Shown: piece by piece, positions 1 through 11,636 of the stretch
Layout: every line of letters starts with the position of its first letter
Numbering within the stretch: the stretch's first letter is position 1
Source of the DNA: Amia ocellicauda
Taxonomy: Eukaryota > Chordata > Actinopteri > Amiiformes > Amiidae
Reading direction: 5' to 3'
Length of the DNA stretch: 64,000 nt
Assembly: GCF_036373705.1 (NCBI RefSeq)
Contig: NC_089858.1
Coordinates: 32,714,749-32,778,748 of the forward strand
The notes under the pieces: model-generated
Seen by the model: the letters and a program-made list of their open reading frames with translations, nothing else
The model's database searches: none
What the model was told of the DNA's origin: nothing
Program-made: the position numbers and the translations under genes

Positions 1-1643
1 GTACCAGACTCTCACTCTGTGCTTCAGCAGAGACGTACCATTTTGGGCAGTGTTGCTGGGTTGAGCTGGCCTCCAGTCCTGGCTATAATATCACCGACTT
101 TAGCCAGGGGTTCACAGGAAGCCAGTGTACATTTAGCCAGTTTGCCCCCAGGGAGCGCTGGGTAGAAGTCAGCTGAAGACTCCTCACATCATCGCACACC
201 AGCGACTCCCTGTGGCTTCAGAGATTGTCATCGTTTCCAGCTGGGCTAGCAGGCCGAAACATATAGGTTAGCATTTGGCTTTTTGTCTCGTCCCTCCTGT
301 AGAAGCACAAAGATTAAATGGTGGGTTGGACTGATTAATTTTCTATTCCAATTTCTCTGAACATAATTGGAAATTCTACATTTATATACATATAAAGGGA
401 AAGTGAGGGAAATGCATGGTTGGGTTTGCATAGCAGAAGGCGATTGTGATTGTGTGCCTGTAGAAACTGTGGACACCCAGATTGAATGCTCGGCAAGGGA
501 ATCTTTCACAATCTTTTTCAGTACACTTGAATCATGAAATCCCTTTTTGACAATTGGGAACCTCCCACAAGAGCGGTTTGATTATTGCGGATTCCATTAA
601 ATATGTTGTGCCTCCTCTCTGCTTTGTGGGTTCCAATGTTAACTCGTTAGCAGGATGACAAAACACTCAGCGACTGAAATAGGGGACCAAATATCAGTGC
701 ACAATTTCCTGCCGCCGATGCCACAGCCCTTTGTCCTCCTACAGCAGTGACAATCATGTTTGTCTTCTCCTGCTAAAGCAAAAGCTCCTGCTCGAACAGC
801 CAGCCACTCTCTCTGACTGCATTAGCAAACCTTCAGACAGCACAGCCCCTGACATGGGAATGCTAGAAGAATGTGTTTTTCCCTGGTGACCACGTCAACT
901 GAGATTTTTCTTTTGCATCTTAATAAACCTCTGGATCTTTTAACACATAGTCCGTAGGGGTATAAAGAGGTCGCATTCAATACCGGCATTTCAGATTAGG
1001 AATGCGTCTCATCTGCAGTATGCCTTGTGAGTTTGTGGATACACGAGTAGAACGAGATTGATTGTGTGTTTGTCGATTTGTGTGGTAAGCACACGCACAT
1101 CTATTTTGAATCCAGTACAGATCTCTTCTTATTTCTCTTGTAATGAAACTGCAATGTGTGATGTACAATATGTATTTATTAATACCAGCAGAGTAGTTTG
1201 AGATTTTACGAGTCACTGTTCTGTTGTAGAATATTCTTAAATTCCAAAAGTGCAATGCAGCTAATTTGTGCTCAACAGAAATTAAAATCTTCAGTGGTCC
1301 TTTATCCCTAATTGTCATGTTATGCCTAAAACCTGCTCTATTGCTAAAAGTTCCTCTACTTAGTAGTATTATTATTAATAATCATAATTATAATAATTAT
1401 TAGTGATTTTGTTTTGTGTCTTGTGGTGTTCTTTGTTTGACCTAATTAAGCCCAATTATATGAGACGGATCTATTGTGTTGTAGTATTAGGAAATCATTG
1501 GTTACTCCACATTTCACTTGTCAGTTGATAGGTGTTAATTAACAAAAGTCGTGCTTGCTGGTAGAGTTATGGCTTGGTACACCTCCCTCTGCCTTCCCCA
1601 CCTCTCTCCTCCACTGACCGCCACTCTGTCCTTCTCTTCACAG
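1..1643. other. Intron or upstream sequence, no gene seen
   Basis: This stretch lies directly upstream of the first readable exon of the hnRNP C/RALY-family gene and is most simply part of an intron of it. I see only short open frames without domain similarity, AT-rich tracts near 1360-1410 and the polypyrimidine tract feeding the acceptor at 1642-1643. No RRM-coding exon is recognisable here. Confidence 0.5.
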
Positions 1644-1694
1644 ATCTGAATTTGATCTGGATTATGACTGCTACCAGGATGACTTCTATGACAG
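1644..1694 (+). CDS. hnRNP C/RALY-family protein, exon encoding the FDLDYD linker (internal exon)
   Basis: First readable exon of a host nuclear RNA-binding protein gene. It sits between a pyrimidine-rich acceptor (ag at 1642-1643) and a GTACGG donor at 1695. The first base completes a codon from an upstream exon; the frame then reads SEFDLDYDCYQDDFYD and ends in two bases of an Arg codon. In hnRNP C the matching segment contains FDLDYD, and in RALY/RALYL it is FDYDYYRDDFYDR, so family placement is strong. These proteins bind U-rich pre-mRNA through an N-terminal RRM, which must be encoded upstream of the window, and assemble in the nucleus through a coiled coil. Which paralogue this is (hnrnpc, raly, ralyl or a fish-specific copy) cannot be settled from the C-terminal half, so no symbol is given. 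Confidence 0.85.
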
Positions 1695-2818
1695 GTACGG
1701 TTTGTAGCTTCGCACACTTGTTGCTTCAGTACTCCCTTTCAAAAAAAGGAGGGGGTATAAAAGTGTAGCTTAGTCCACTGTTTGCCGTGTTTACAGTCTT
1801 TTATGGGGAAAGAGAATTGTATTTGCAGATAATGCAGAGGTGAAGTGGAGATGGATAGGACTGTGGCACAATGCTCTGAATCCCATTGGTGAGGCATTGT
1901 GCTCTGAAGACTTGCACAATAATGTACTCACTGTAATCTGTGCTGTTTTTGTTTATGTTGACAATTGATTTATTCCTACTAGTGAATTAAAACTTATTTA
2001 CACATTCTGACAAATAATATTGAATAAGACATATTAGTAAAGGGGTGCATGTCCCTATAACTCTCCACCACTGGTGCCATATAATTAGCACCTTAATGCA
2101 TCTTAATAATAAGACTAATTGAGACAAGGAATCATCAGATTATTAATCAATAAGTGTATTAATGAAGAACAATACATGGCCACTTTGAGTGGGGAGGAAT
2201 TAACAGCAGACATTGAAAGCATGTTGCCTAAAATGCAGGGCCCAAGATATGAATTATCCTTTAATATATTTAGAAAGAGTAGGTAGTTCTGTGGTCTGTG
2301 CAGAAAATAGACTGATTACTATTTTCCCTCAAAGATAGTCCTTTAATAATGTATATGGATGCATGTAATTAAACAAAACTAGTAAATGGTGGATATTTGT
2401 TATCTCAGTAACTGCAATAAAACCGAAGTCGCTAAACTGTATTACCTCTGTACAGATTGAGTTAAACTGATAGAGTATGAGCTGCAGCTGTTAGGACTCC
2501 TGCTACAGTACAGCACAGCTGACAACGCTTAACTACAGAGGGTACAGGGTCATTCAGAGGAAATTAATCAATGCTAAAATGATAGTATATTCAATAATTG
2601 TACAGTGAGCTGCTATAGGCTCGTTTGTATTTTTGCAAGGGTAATTTAAGCACAGCTAAATGGCTCTAAAATGTCCTAGTGAATGCTGAGTGCTGGTTCT
2701 GCATGGTCCAGTGCTTTACTTTAATTTAATGTAAAGAAAGGTGTTAATTTCTACAGCTGTGTTTCTGTAAAGATGGGCTCCTTGGCACTGTGGGTCTGTG
2801 AAGGCCAGGCAGCATGAA

Positions 2819-3092
2819 AAAATCTGGGTAGTGTGTGAAAAGGGCTCACATTTTAGAACATCACTGTTGTGCTGAAAGAGGGCTATTGTTTTCTTTTAAA
2901 GCACTAATGCAATTCAGTGAATTTCTCCCCTCAATCCTAATTGTGCTTCACTTCATAATTAAACAATTAATGTTGGAGCTCTCTGTATAGGTCCCTTTCA
3001 TTGTTTCATTTTGTGGTAATTCAGGCTGGATGACTGTTGTGGCAGTCAGGGTAGAGTGCGAGGCCAGGATTTCAAATGCTTCTGGACTGAGC
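2819..3092 (+). repeat. Local direct duplication, left copy
   Basis: About 270 bases here match 6411-6659 in the same orientation with small indels. Shared runs include GTGCTGAAAGAGG, TTTTCTTTTAAAGCACTAAT and GGAGCTCTCTGTATAGGTCC. Both copies are followed by a CT-rich microsatellite. No transposon ends or coding potential seen. Confidence 0.85.
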
Positions 3093-3125
3093 TACAAAGG
3101 CTTTTAAAGTGCGAAACTTCTGATT

Positions 3126-3156
3126 TTCTCTCTCTCTCTCTCTGTCTCTCTCTGTC
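3126..3156. repeat. (CT)n microsatellite
   Basis: Runs of CT interrupted by TGTCTCTCTCTG, just after the left copy of the local duplication. Confidence 0.85.
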
Positions 3157-5842
3157 AAATCACTCACTCAAGCAGAGAGGCACTGAAGCAGTCATATTGC
3201 GGTGGTTTGAATTGTATTGAAATTAGAGCGAAGCGGGGGTGAGTGGGGCGAGTTGTAAAATAAGTGAAGGGCCCCTGAGAGAGAACAGTTGTGGGCTGTT
3301 GTGGTTTGAGGGAAAGGAGGGAGTGCAGTCTAAAGATAGAGGACAGAATTGTTTGAAGAGGAAAGGAGTTTTAATGCCCAGATTTGAGGAACCTCCTTTT
3401 ATGCCTTAAAAGATTATATCACCTGCCTCCTTACGCCAATAATGACTGAGGAGAGGAACTGTGCCACCAATTTTAAGTTGTCAATTTGTTTTGCTTAAAA
3501 GCCTGAGAGCTCTAAGGGAATTGGTGAAAGAATAAAATAAAGGAATAAAAGGTTTGCTTTCCAGATCTCGGGACTCAAATGTCTTAGGCTCCCCCTGTCA
3601 GTCTGACAGCCTGGAAGATCTTCATTAGTAGTGATGTGGACTGATGATCTGTATTGGCAGAAGCAAATCTCTTATTGACCAGAGCTTGGAGATGAAACGA
3701 CACAAATGTACAGCTGTCAGTCAACGAGGTTGAGCCGAACTAAACGCATCAACACAAGTCCCTCGCTAAACACACAACTAATAATAAACATGAACACACT
3801 AGCAACTATTCCCAATGTGTAATCCCTTACCGTAATCCAGAGTTCACTCTCTACCACGCCCTCACTCAGGCTCTCCTCCAGTCACTGGGGTCAGGTGTCC
3901 TTCCTGGTGGGCTTCAGTTATTAAGGGTGCAGCCTGAATAGCAGTGTCTTGAGCAGATGCTGGACTTCAGTGAGAGACTTGGAGAGGGCCCAGGACAGAC
4001 CCTTGGGGCATGCCTCACAACAGATGGTGAGGGTTAGTGGACCAGCCACACGTGATATGTTTGTCCAGGGAACTTCCTGGGAACCTTTCTGTGCCAAATA
4101 ACTCTAACACACAAACCATTCCTACCGATGCACATATTACTGGGTTGTACTTTGAATATGTGCAGGGAAACAAATGTCACACAAACCCCATATTCTCTCT
4201 TCCAAGCACTAAACCACTCTCTTCAGCTCTAGTAGTATGTCAGTGTCACCATTGGAAATGTTAGCTTTGTACTTGATACAAATATACATTTTTTTTTTTG
4301 CATGTGTTATAATTTTATTGAGGGTTAATATTTTGGCAGTTTTCCCATGGTAGGTTTAGGGTTATACCACATAGTGGGGAACTAACCTCTCCACCTGCAG
4401 ACTTAATAAAGCTGAAGTTCCCTGCCCAGTTGAATTACTGAGTATACAAAATTAATAAAAAATAGTGTCAATGAGGTTCAGCAAAATAATGTTATATTAT
4501 ATGCTGCTTGGTTACACAGGTAACATATTAGACTTCAAGGGAATTTTCCCCTTCTTCCACTATCTTTTGTCTTTAGTATCCTCATATCTGCAGGATTGGG
4601 ATGCTGTTGCATTAAGGAACAGGTTAGCTGAGCCAGCATGCACTGGAGATCAGGGGTCATATTTTAGGCTATTTTACTTCATCCTTTTGGGTGTGCAGGG
4701 TGATGTTGTATCACTGGTCCTGCTACATATTAAATCACTGTCCCTCCTGGGTTTTCTTTATCAGCTTTAGTGTAGCTTGAGTTTGATTTAAGATTTTTAA
4801 GTGATTAAATAGGGTTAAGTCTATGCCTTTCTTTTAAAATCAGCACTGTCGTCTTAGTATTACGATTCAAGAAGATCTAGACAAGCCCTTCTTGCTGCTC
4901 AAAGACTCCACTCTCTGGAATGAGTGAATCTGCGGACATGTCCTTTGTTGCTCCATCATTGGAGAATTTGCATGGAGCACTTTGACAATTTTATCCTTCC
5001 ATCTAAAGGTCTCCATAGGATAACTTTTGTGTTTCAAGGGAACTGTTACATCTCACCATGCCTAACCATGATTTAAATGTGCTTAATTCACCTTTACTAT
5101 GGTTTTACGATAGTATACTATATATTTGTGTTTACTTTTCCGACAGTTACTGTTTGACACCTGTATCTTCCTAGTAATACAAAAGTGACACTTTTATGAC
5201 AGTGATGCTAATTGGTGTTTCAGTTTAATTAAGTTTTTTCATTGTTTCAGATGGCTCTTTATAATCAGTTTTTCCGTCTCCTGGAGCTTTTTTCCCCCAA
5301 TGCAAATATTTCCACGGGAACCGCTTGTGATGCGTAGGTACGAAAGTGGGAATAAATCCAGCTCCGTCAAGCTGAACCTCAACAAGCACTTTCAAATTTT
5401 TTCCCAGTTATTAATTCAGGGGGGCTTGCTCTCTCGACAGTAATGAAACCTACAAGCGTTTAACTTCTGTAGGGTGGAGAGGGGGTGTGTGTATTCGCCT
5501 ATGCTTCCAACACTTGGGGGTGATTAATCGTTAGGAAAAATGCTGATTTGATTTCACCTCAATCAACTCACCTTCAATTACCATCAAAGCTGTGCAAATA
5601 ACAGACCCTAAACCTTTCATTGTAACATACAAGTGCCCCAAACTGCTGCCCACTCCCTATGGTTACCCTAGACTGTGATCACGTGCCCAAAGAGTCGCCC
5701 CTGATGTGTGATGAGAGTGACATCGGAAATCATTGAATATCACCATTTAGTTCTTCTGACTAATGAGCCGGTTCAACCTGCAACAGAAAGCAAAGCGAGC
5801 TCTCCCAGGCAGCCTCCACAGCAAAACAGCGGTGGGGGTTCA

Positions 5843-5891
<49 letters not shown>
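5843..5891. repeat. (GA)n microsatellite
   Basis: About 23 uninterrupted GA dinucleotides in the 12 kb intron. The Arg-Glu repeat peptides readable here are products of the microsatellite, not a protein. Confidence 0.95.
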
Positions 5892-5895
<4 letters not shown>

Positions 5896-6045
5896 GCGTT
5901 TCATTGGAAACAGCTGACATGAAAAACGAGTCTCTCACTGTGGATCATTGTGAGGACCCTCAAACCTAATCAGCGATAAACACCGGGCTGCCTCAGTCAT
6001 CTTTCAAGTGCAGCACCATGCAAAATGTCTGCCCTTTATTATTCA

Positions 6046-6190
6046 TTTCTTAGAGACCTTAGACACCTTTATCCAGGGCAACTTACAGTTTACACAAGAA
6101 GCATTTTAAAGCATTACAGAAGTGCAGTAGTACACTCAATACAAAATATAATAAGCACACATCCTAGTACAATGAGCTAACGCAACACTT
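6046..6190 (-). repeat. L2-like LINE/SINE 3'-tail fragment
   Basis: Read on the minus strand, it ends in GTTGCCCTGGATAAAGGTGTC. That is the stem-loop tail shared by fish L2-clade LINEs and their SINE partners, and the same tail as in the tandem array near 33574 (GCCCTGGATAAGGGC). It is old and diverged; its left limit is approximate. Confidence 0.6.
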
Positions 6191-6410
6191 GTTTATTTTC
6201 AGTTAGTCTTTAGTGGCACTGTGGGTGGAAGTCCACAATGCAGGGCTCTGGAAAAATAAGAAAACCAAGCCTACCTTCCCTCCTCGAGGTCCCTATAAAC
6301 ATGAAACACTACTACAAACACGCACAGCACACCAACAAAACGGGCAACAACCATCCAGACTGTCCAGATGATTCCTGAAGACAACATCCTTCTCGTCTCT
6401 GCAGTTGGAG

Positions 6411-6659
6411 AAATCAGGATAGTGTGTGAGGAGGCTCACATTTTATAAAATCGCTGTTGTGCTGAAAGAGGACTCTCGTTTTCTTTTAAAGCACTAATGC
6501 AATTTATCGAATTTCTCCCTTCAATCCTAATTGTGCTTCACTTCATAATTAATGTTGGAGCTCTCTGTATAGGTCCCTTTCATTCGGTGTGAATTCAGGC
6601 CTGATGACTGTCTAGGGGGTAGGAGTGCGAGGCCAGGTTTTAAAATGCTTCTGGACTGA
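6411..6659 (+). repeat. Local direct duplication, right copy
   Basis: Partner of 2819-3092, about 3.6 kb away. A short match (TGGCACTGTGGGT) also occurs upstream of both copies, at about 2784 and 6213. This suggests the duplication was longer and that the L2-like fragment and other sequence around the right copy are later changes. Confidence 0.85.
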
Positions 6660-7099
6660 CGTTTAATTATTTCTCTCTCTCTCTCACCTTCTGCTACCCA
6701 TTACTTATACTACTGATAAAAGAAACTCACCTTCTACTCCTTCTTCCCTAACTAACAAGCACTGTACTACTATATTTTTTGTTTCATGTTTGTTCCCAGG
6801 GCAATTATTTGATTATTTAATATTTGGAGGTGTTTTTTAGCATTTGTGATGTTCCCATTATTTTCAATATTTTCTCTAATTAGAAATTAATTGAATTACT
6901 GTCTTGTACAGCTCAATTTAATTAACTTTGTCGTTGATTGGCTTGTTTGGTTTCTTCATTGGTTTCCTTATTTACATTTTGGTATTGAGATTAATTATAC
7001 ACCATTTATAGTAGTGATGAGAGCAGTAAAGAGGAGGTTTCGATGAACACCGGTGAAATACCAGATCTGATTCCAGAAGAAGAAGGTTATACCATAAAG

Positions 7100-7165
7100 A
7101 AGATGAAAAAATAAATAAAAAACTTGGAGATGATGGAATCACAGTGGAGATCCTAAAGAAATATA
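7100..7165 (+). repeat. LINE reverse-transcriptase scrap
   Basis: The + strand reads KLGDDGITVEILKK at 7118-7160, resembling the K.PGxDGI..E.LK motif at the start of the RT domain in non-LTR retrotransposons. No neighbouring RT motifs are recognisable, so it is a short isolated remnant or a partial copy. Confidence 0.4.
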
Positions 7166-7189
7166 ATAAAACCTTTCTATGGTTAAATT

Positions 7190-8110
7190 GTCACCAAATC
7201 GTGCTTCAAACCTCGCCCTCATCTAAGTCATGTACGTCACAAATACACCAGGTCTGTGGTGATCCTTCAAGCTCAGGCCGTTCAGTGCTGACGGGCGCTG
7301 GTTTGGGCACATGGTGTGTGAGCTCTGCACTTCTCAAAACGCTGATCAAAAGCCCCACCTTGCTTTGGAAGGAAAGCACACACTGTAGCACGTCACTCAC
7401 AATTTTAAATTTTCCTTGCAGGGAGAGATTCAGAGCGTTTAATTGTCCAGTTATATCTTAGAGAAAAGCAAGTTTTTATGTCCAGTTAGGATCGAAAAAC
7501 TTTGCCTTGCTCAGATAAAAAATCACAAACTATTGGAAGCAAAGACAAAAAACGTCCACATCCATGACACGACCAACGAATTTAATTTGTGCACTATGAT
7601 ATCGTTGTACTCGGCATTGACTCGTTCAAGTCAGTTATCAGCTGTTCAAATATATCGGAACCAGGATCTTCATATCGCCCTGTTGCTGTTGTGTCCGTTA
7701 GCTGCAAGAGACTGATCTCTCTCAGTATTTTTTCTTTGTTTGGAAAGTTGGCGGAAAGAATTATAGCAGATTCAATTAAGCTCTTTACGATTTCCACATC
7801 ACTCAAAGCCTTCTTGTGTTTGAGTAAAATCCATATAATTCGAAAAGAAGTTTCAAGAACTACCGATTCGTGCCCAGTTGCCTGAATTAACAACTGCTCC
7901 TGGTAATTCAGGGATGTTTTCATTTTCTTCACTTGCTCTTTTCTAATTATAGATCCCATCAGAAGGCGGACTGAATAATCGCTGTGCACTGTTTTGAAAT
8001 GCCTTTGCAGATTGCTCAGTTTCATTACTGACACGGCTTTCTGACAATTCAGACAAATGGGTTTATTTTCTAACTCAATAAAGAAAAACTCATCTTCCCA
8101 GACAGAGTTA
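7190..8110 (-). pseudogene. hAT (Charlie/GTF2IRD2-ZBED-like) transposase relic
   Basis: On the minus strand from about 8110 the frame reads KPICLNCQKAVSVMKLSNLQ followed by RHFKTVH, a BED-like C2H2 finger. It continues to about 7594 with PNKEKILREISLLQL and GSDIFEQLITDLNE, a pattern shared with the hAT-derived N-terminal half of GTF2IRD2/ZBED/FAM200-type proteins. Further down, 7206-7400 reads VSDVLQCVLSFQSKVGLLIS, similar to the LQGK...V.....V.AF..KL segment near the end of these transposases. Most of the catalytic core between these parts is missing and the frame is broken near 7594, so this is an internally deleted, dead copy. A further open minus frame at 8145-8498 may be its 5' part. Terminal repeats were not found. 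Confidence 0.7.
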
Positions 8111-9466
8111 ACATTTCTGTAATTTTTTTAATTAGGCTTACTCTTCACACGTGTGCCTTACTTGTATCGGGTGAAAGTGAGAACTTGCTGTCTGGCACGA
8201 ACCGTCTCCACTCATTGGTTGTACTTTGACTGGGTGCAGAATCGGTGGCTTCAGTCCAAAGCTCTTCATTTTCATCTCTTCTTTGTTTTTTGTGAAAAAT
8301 TATAAAACGCAATTCTTTCAGTCTCTTTTCAACAAACCTCATTGATGCCGGCGGGAAACTGACATGTGGGTCACGCTGCTCTCGATCAAGTAGGCGGGGT
8401 AAGCTTAAGAGCCAGTGGAGTTGGCGAATAGGGAACGACAAGTATGTAGTATGTAGCTTACTAAAAACATTCAACCACTCAAAATGCCTAAAATTCAATT
8501 CTGAAACGAGACCTACACCCCTGAACGTTAGAACAGAATGTGATATTCATTCCAAATGAGGTGCAAACAAAACACATTAAGAATTTGTACACCTTGTATT
8601 TTGATGTTTATCTAATCCACTGTGTAATTGTTTATTCTCACTGAAGGATTAAAAGCTTGTGAACGCTTACTTGGTAATTATGTCTCTGTAATGCAGTGCA
8701 CGATGATGCATGCCAGGAGAAGCTGTTGTGGCAGTGTCTGGATGGGTATTGGTTGGCTTATGTTGAAACGCTAAATGATCAAGAACATTTCCTTGTTGTG
8801 TGTTGGCGTAAAACAGTGGCCACTCACTAACCCTTGATTCCTCACTTGTCCTGATCTTTCTGTAACAGTTCCAGACATGGCATTGTTTAGCTTTAATGAG
8901 ATGCACTTCAAGAAGGGTTTAGGAACATCACCAATCAGTCCTGTAGGCTTAGAACACACTTGTGCTGTGATCTGCTACACTCACCCAAACCGTAAGACCT
9001 TGCGTTCTCCAGCGTGGATGCCTGACACTGGTCCTTATCCCTCCCCGACTCCCTCCCTGCCTCTGCCTGATTGATTGCCTCTTTATTTATCTTGGTTCTG
9101 TGAAGGTGATCAATACCACTTTTAATTAAGATTACTTAATCTGACCTTTCGCTGTCAGAGCAGGAAGTAGGCGCTCTCTGGTCCTGTCCGTCTATGAGAA
9201 GACTCTGTCACATTGAGACTAGCAGGCAGGTTGGAAACACTGAACGTGTGATTTTGTTCCATCTGCCACTGGGAGAAAACAAGATGCTGACTCTCAATCC
9301 AGCCCTCCTCCCCTTATGCTGAGCTTCATCCAAGAGCTTTTGATTCCCACTGAAGACACCAGTTGCAGTCACGGACACAAGGAAATTCGGGAGTTTTCAG
9401 TGACAAGTAGCTCTCTAGGAAAAGCTTTGTTCAATCTCCCAGGTGATTTTTCAGATTATGTACATA

Positions 9467-9672
9467 CAGTTAGGTCCATAAATAGTGACAGTGACACAAT
9501 TGTCATCATTTTGGCTCTGTACGCCACCACAATGGATTCGAAAGGAAACAGTCAAGATGTGCTTTAAGTGTAGACTTTCATCTGCTTTGAGGGTAGTTAC
9601 ATCCAAATTGGGTGAATGGTGTAGGAAATTATGACAATTGTGTCACTGTCCAAATATTTATGGACCTAACTG
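9467..9672. mobile_element. Tc1-type MITE, 206 bp, with TA target duplications
   Basis: Near-perfect terminal inverted repeats of about 45-50 bases start CAGTTAGGTCCATAAATA at the left and end TATTTATGGACCTAACTG at the right. TA dinucleotides sit directly outside (9465-9466 and 9673-9674). The inner TIR contains GACAGTGACACAATTGTCAT on both arms. No transposase is encoded; this is an internally deleted derivative mobilised in trans. The short open frame across it is not a gene. Confidence 0.93.
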
Positions 9673-9913
9673 TATATCTGTATTTTGTTTTTGCAAGACA
9701 TTTTGTTGGTATTTTAGATTCTATTGAAAATTATGTATAACTTGGGATATATAAACATTGTCTTAATAAAATGTCAATAACCTGATAGTTTATGCTAAAA
9801 TACAGCCATAGTTTACAGTATCGCTTATCGCTTACAGTATCACTAATTTCTTAGCATGGTTTCTTTCCTCATATGAAGGTTGAACAATTAACACTGAAAT
9901 GAAAATGTGTATA

Positions 9914-11133
9914 CACTCACCTAAAGGATTATTAGGAACACCATACTAATATGTGTTTGACCCCCTTTCGCCTTCAGAACTGCCTTAATTCTACGTGGCA
10001 TTGATTCAACAAGGTGCTGAAAGCATTCTTTAGAAATGTTGGCCCATATTGATAGGATAGCATCTTGCAGTTGATGGAGATTTGTGGGATGCACATCCAG
10101 GGCACAAAGCTCCCGTTCCACCACATCCCAAAGATGCTCTATTGGGTTGAGATCCGGTGACTGTGGGGGCCAGTTTAGTACAGTGAACTCATTGTCATGT
10201 TCAAGAAACCAATTTAAAATGATTCGACCTTTGTGACATGGTGCTTTATCCTGCTGGAAGTAGCCATCAGAGGATGGGTACATGGTGGTCATAAAGGGAT
10301 GGACATGGTCAGAAACAATGCTCAGGTAGGCCGTGGCATTTAAACGATGCCCAATTGGCACTAAGGGGCCTAAAGTGTGCCAAGAAAACATCCCCCACAC
10401 CATTACACCACCACCACCAGCCTGCACAGTGGTAACAAGGCATGATGGATCCATGTTCTCATTCTGTTTACGCCAAATTCTGACTCTACCATCTGAATGT
10501 CTCAACAGAAATCGAGACTCATCAGACCAGGCAACATTTTTCCAGTCTTCAACTGTCCAATTTTGGTGAGCTTGTGCAAATTGTAGCCTCTTTTTCCTAT
10601 TTGTAGGTGAGATGAGTGGTACCCGGTGGGGTCTTCTGCTGTTGTAGCCCATCCGCTTCAAGGTTGTACGTGTTGTGGCTTCACAAATGCTTTGCTGCAT
10701 ACCTCGGTTGTAACGAGTGGTTATTTCAGTCAAAGTTGCTCTTCTATCAGCTTGAATCAGTCGGCCCATTCTCCTCTGACCTCTAGCATCAACAAGGCAT
10801 TTTCGCCCACAGGACTGCCGCATACTGGATGTTTTTCCCTTTTCACACCATTCTTTGTAAACCCTAGAAATGGTTGTGCGTGAAAATCCCAGTAACTGAG
10901 CAGATGGTGCCAGACGGGCCGGTCTGAGTATTTCACAAACAACCATGCCACGCTCAAAATTGCTTAAATCACCTTTCTTTCCCATTCAGACATTCAGTTT
11001 GGAGTTCAGGAGATTGTCTTGACCAGGACCACACCCCTAAATGCATTGAAGCAACTGCCATGTGATTGGTTGGTTAGATAATTGCATTAATGAGAAATTG
11101 AACAGGTGTTCCTAATAATCCTTTAGGTGAGTG
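9914..11133 (-). mobile_element. Tc1/mariner element with DD36E transposase, copy 1, apparently whole
   Basis: Bounded by the TIR CACTCACCTAAAGGATTATT at the left and its complement ending AGGTGAGTG at the right, with TA on both sides (9912-9913, 11134-11135). Its length is 1,220 bp. It lies head to head with copy 2 (11637-12857), 503 bp apart. A (TA)-rich target is usual for the superfamily. Confidence 0.95.
9921..10985 (-). CDS. Tc1/mariner DD36E transposase, open reading frame
   Basis: A 354-codon open frame starting MGKKGDLSNFERGMVV. The N-terminal 110 residues form the paired-type helix-turn-helix DNA-binding region (QLLGFSRTTISRVYKEW). The catalytic triad is readable: D155 in WSDESRF, D246 in YFQQD and E283 in SPDLNPIEHLW. 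The last spacing is 36 residues, not the 34 of classical Tc1, as in the DD36E (Incomer-type) group. A one-base deletion near the 3' end removes the usual stop after GGQTQ and extends the protein by about ten residues into the TIR. The residue after D246 is Lys where the other two copies have Asn, and NAPCH is the common form, so activity is uncertain. It is the only copy of three here without a premature stop. Confidence 0.9.
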   Translation of the reverse strand: MGKKGDLSNFERGMVVCEILRPARLAPSAQLLGFSRTTISRVYKEWCEKGKTSSMRQSCGRKCLVDARGQRRMGRLIQADRRATLTEITTRYNRGMQQSICEATTRTTLKRMGYNSRRPHRVPLISPTNRKKRLQFAQAHQNWTVEDWKNVAWSDESRFLLRHSDGRVRIWRKQNENMDPSCLVTTVQAGGGGVMVWGMFSWHTLGPLVPIGHRLNATAYLSIVSDHVHPFMTTMYPSSDGYFQQDKAPCHKGRIILNWFLEHDNEFTVLNWPPQSPDLNPIEHLWDVVERELCALDVHPTNLHQLQDAILSIWANISKECFQHLVESMPRRIKAVLKAKGGQTHISMVFLIIL

Positions 11134-11280
11134 TATATAGATGTATAGACCCAGAGACTTTTATTCTGTGATAATTGTCATCCAGAAAAATCAGATGTAT
11201 TACCTAGATCTTATGACAAATGTGTTCCAAGTGCACTTCCAGTAAACTCAAAGTATATTTATAGTAGACAAATATATAAA

Positions 11281-11445
11281 GGGGACCCAGGTTTGATTAT
11301 GGCCTTGGGTGCTGCCTGTTTGGAGTTGGCATGTTATCCCCTTGTTCATGTGGTTTTTCTGGGTGCACTGGGTTCCTCCCACATCAAAAGACTCTCTGCT
11401 GAGGTTGATTGGCTACTCTAGTGGGTGTGAGTATCACAACGCAAT
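11281..11445 (+). repeat. SINE-like conserved fish repeat fragment
   Basis: The stretch TTTGGAGTTGGCATGTTATC, then TGTGGTTTTTCTGGGTGCAC and GGTTCCTCCCACATCAAAAG, is a diverged version of a repeat block found widely in fish genomes (TGGAGTTTGCATGTTCTCCC...GGTTTCCTCCCAC). I cannot assign the family with certainty; no tRNA head or tail is visible. Confidence 0.5.
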
Positions 11446-11636
11446 TACATCCATATAGGCTACTTCTTTCCTACAAATTATGTATTTTGATTGACCCATC
11501 AGATGTTCTGTAAATGCAATTATATGTGCATGCACTTTTTTTTTTTATAAATGTGTACTAATTCTACAACTTAAAAATTAACACACACAAAACAAGTATG
11601 CTTTGTCTAAGTATTCTATATATATATATATATATA

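Noticed and set aside
5708-5969. Arg-Glu repeat proteins
   Set aside because: Translation of the (GA)n microsatellite.
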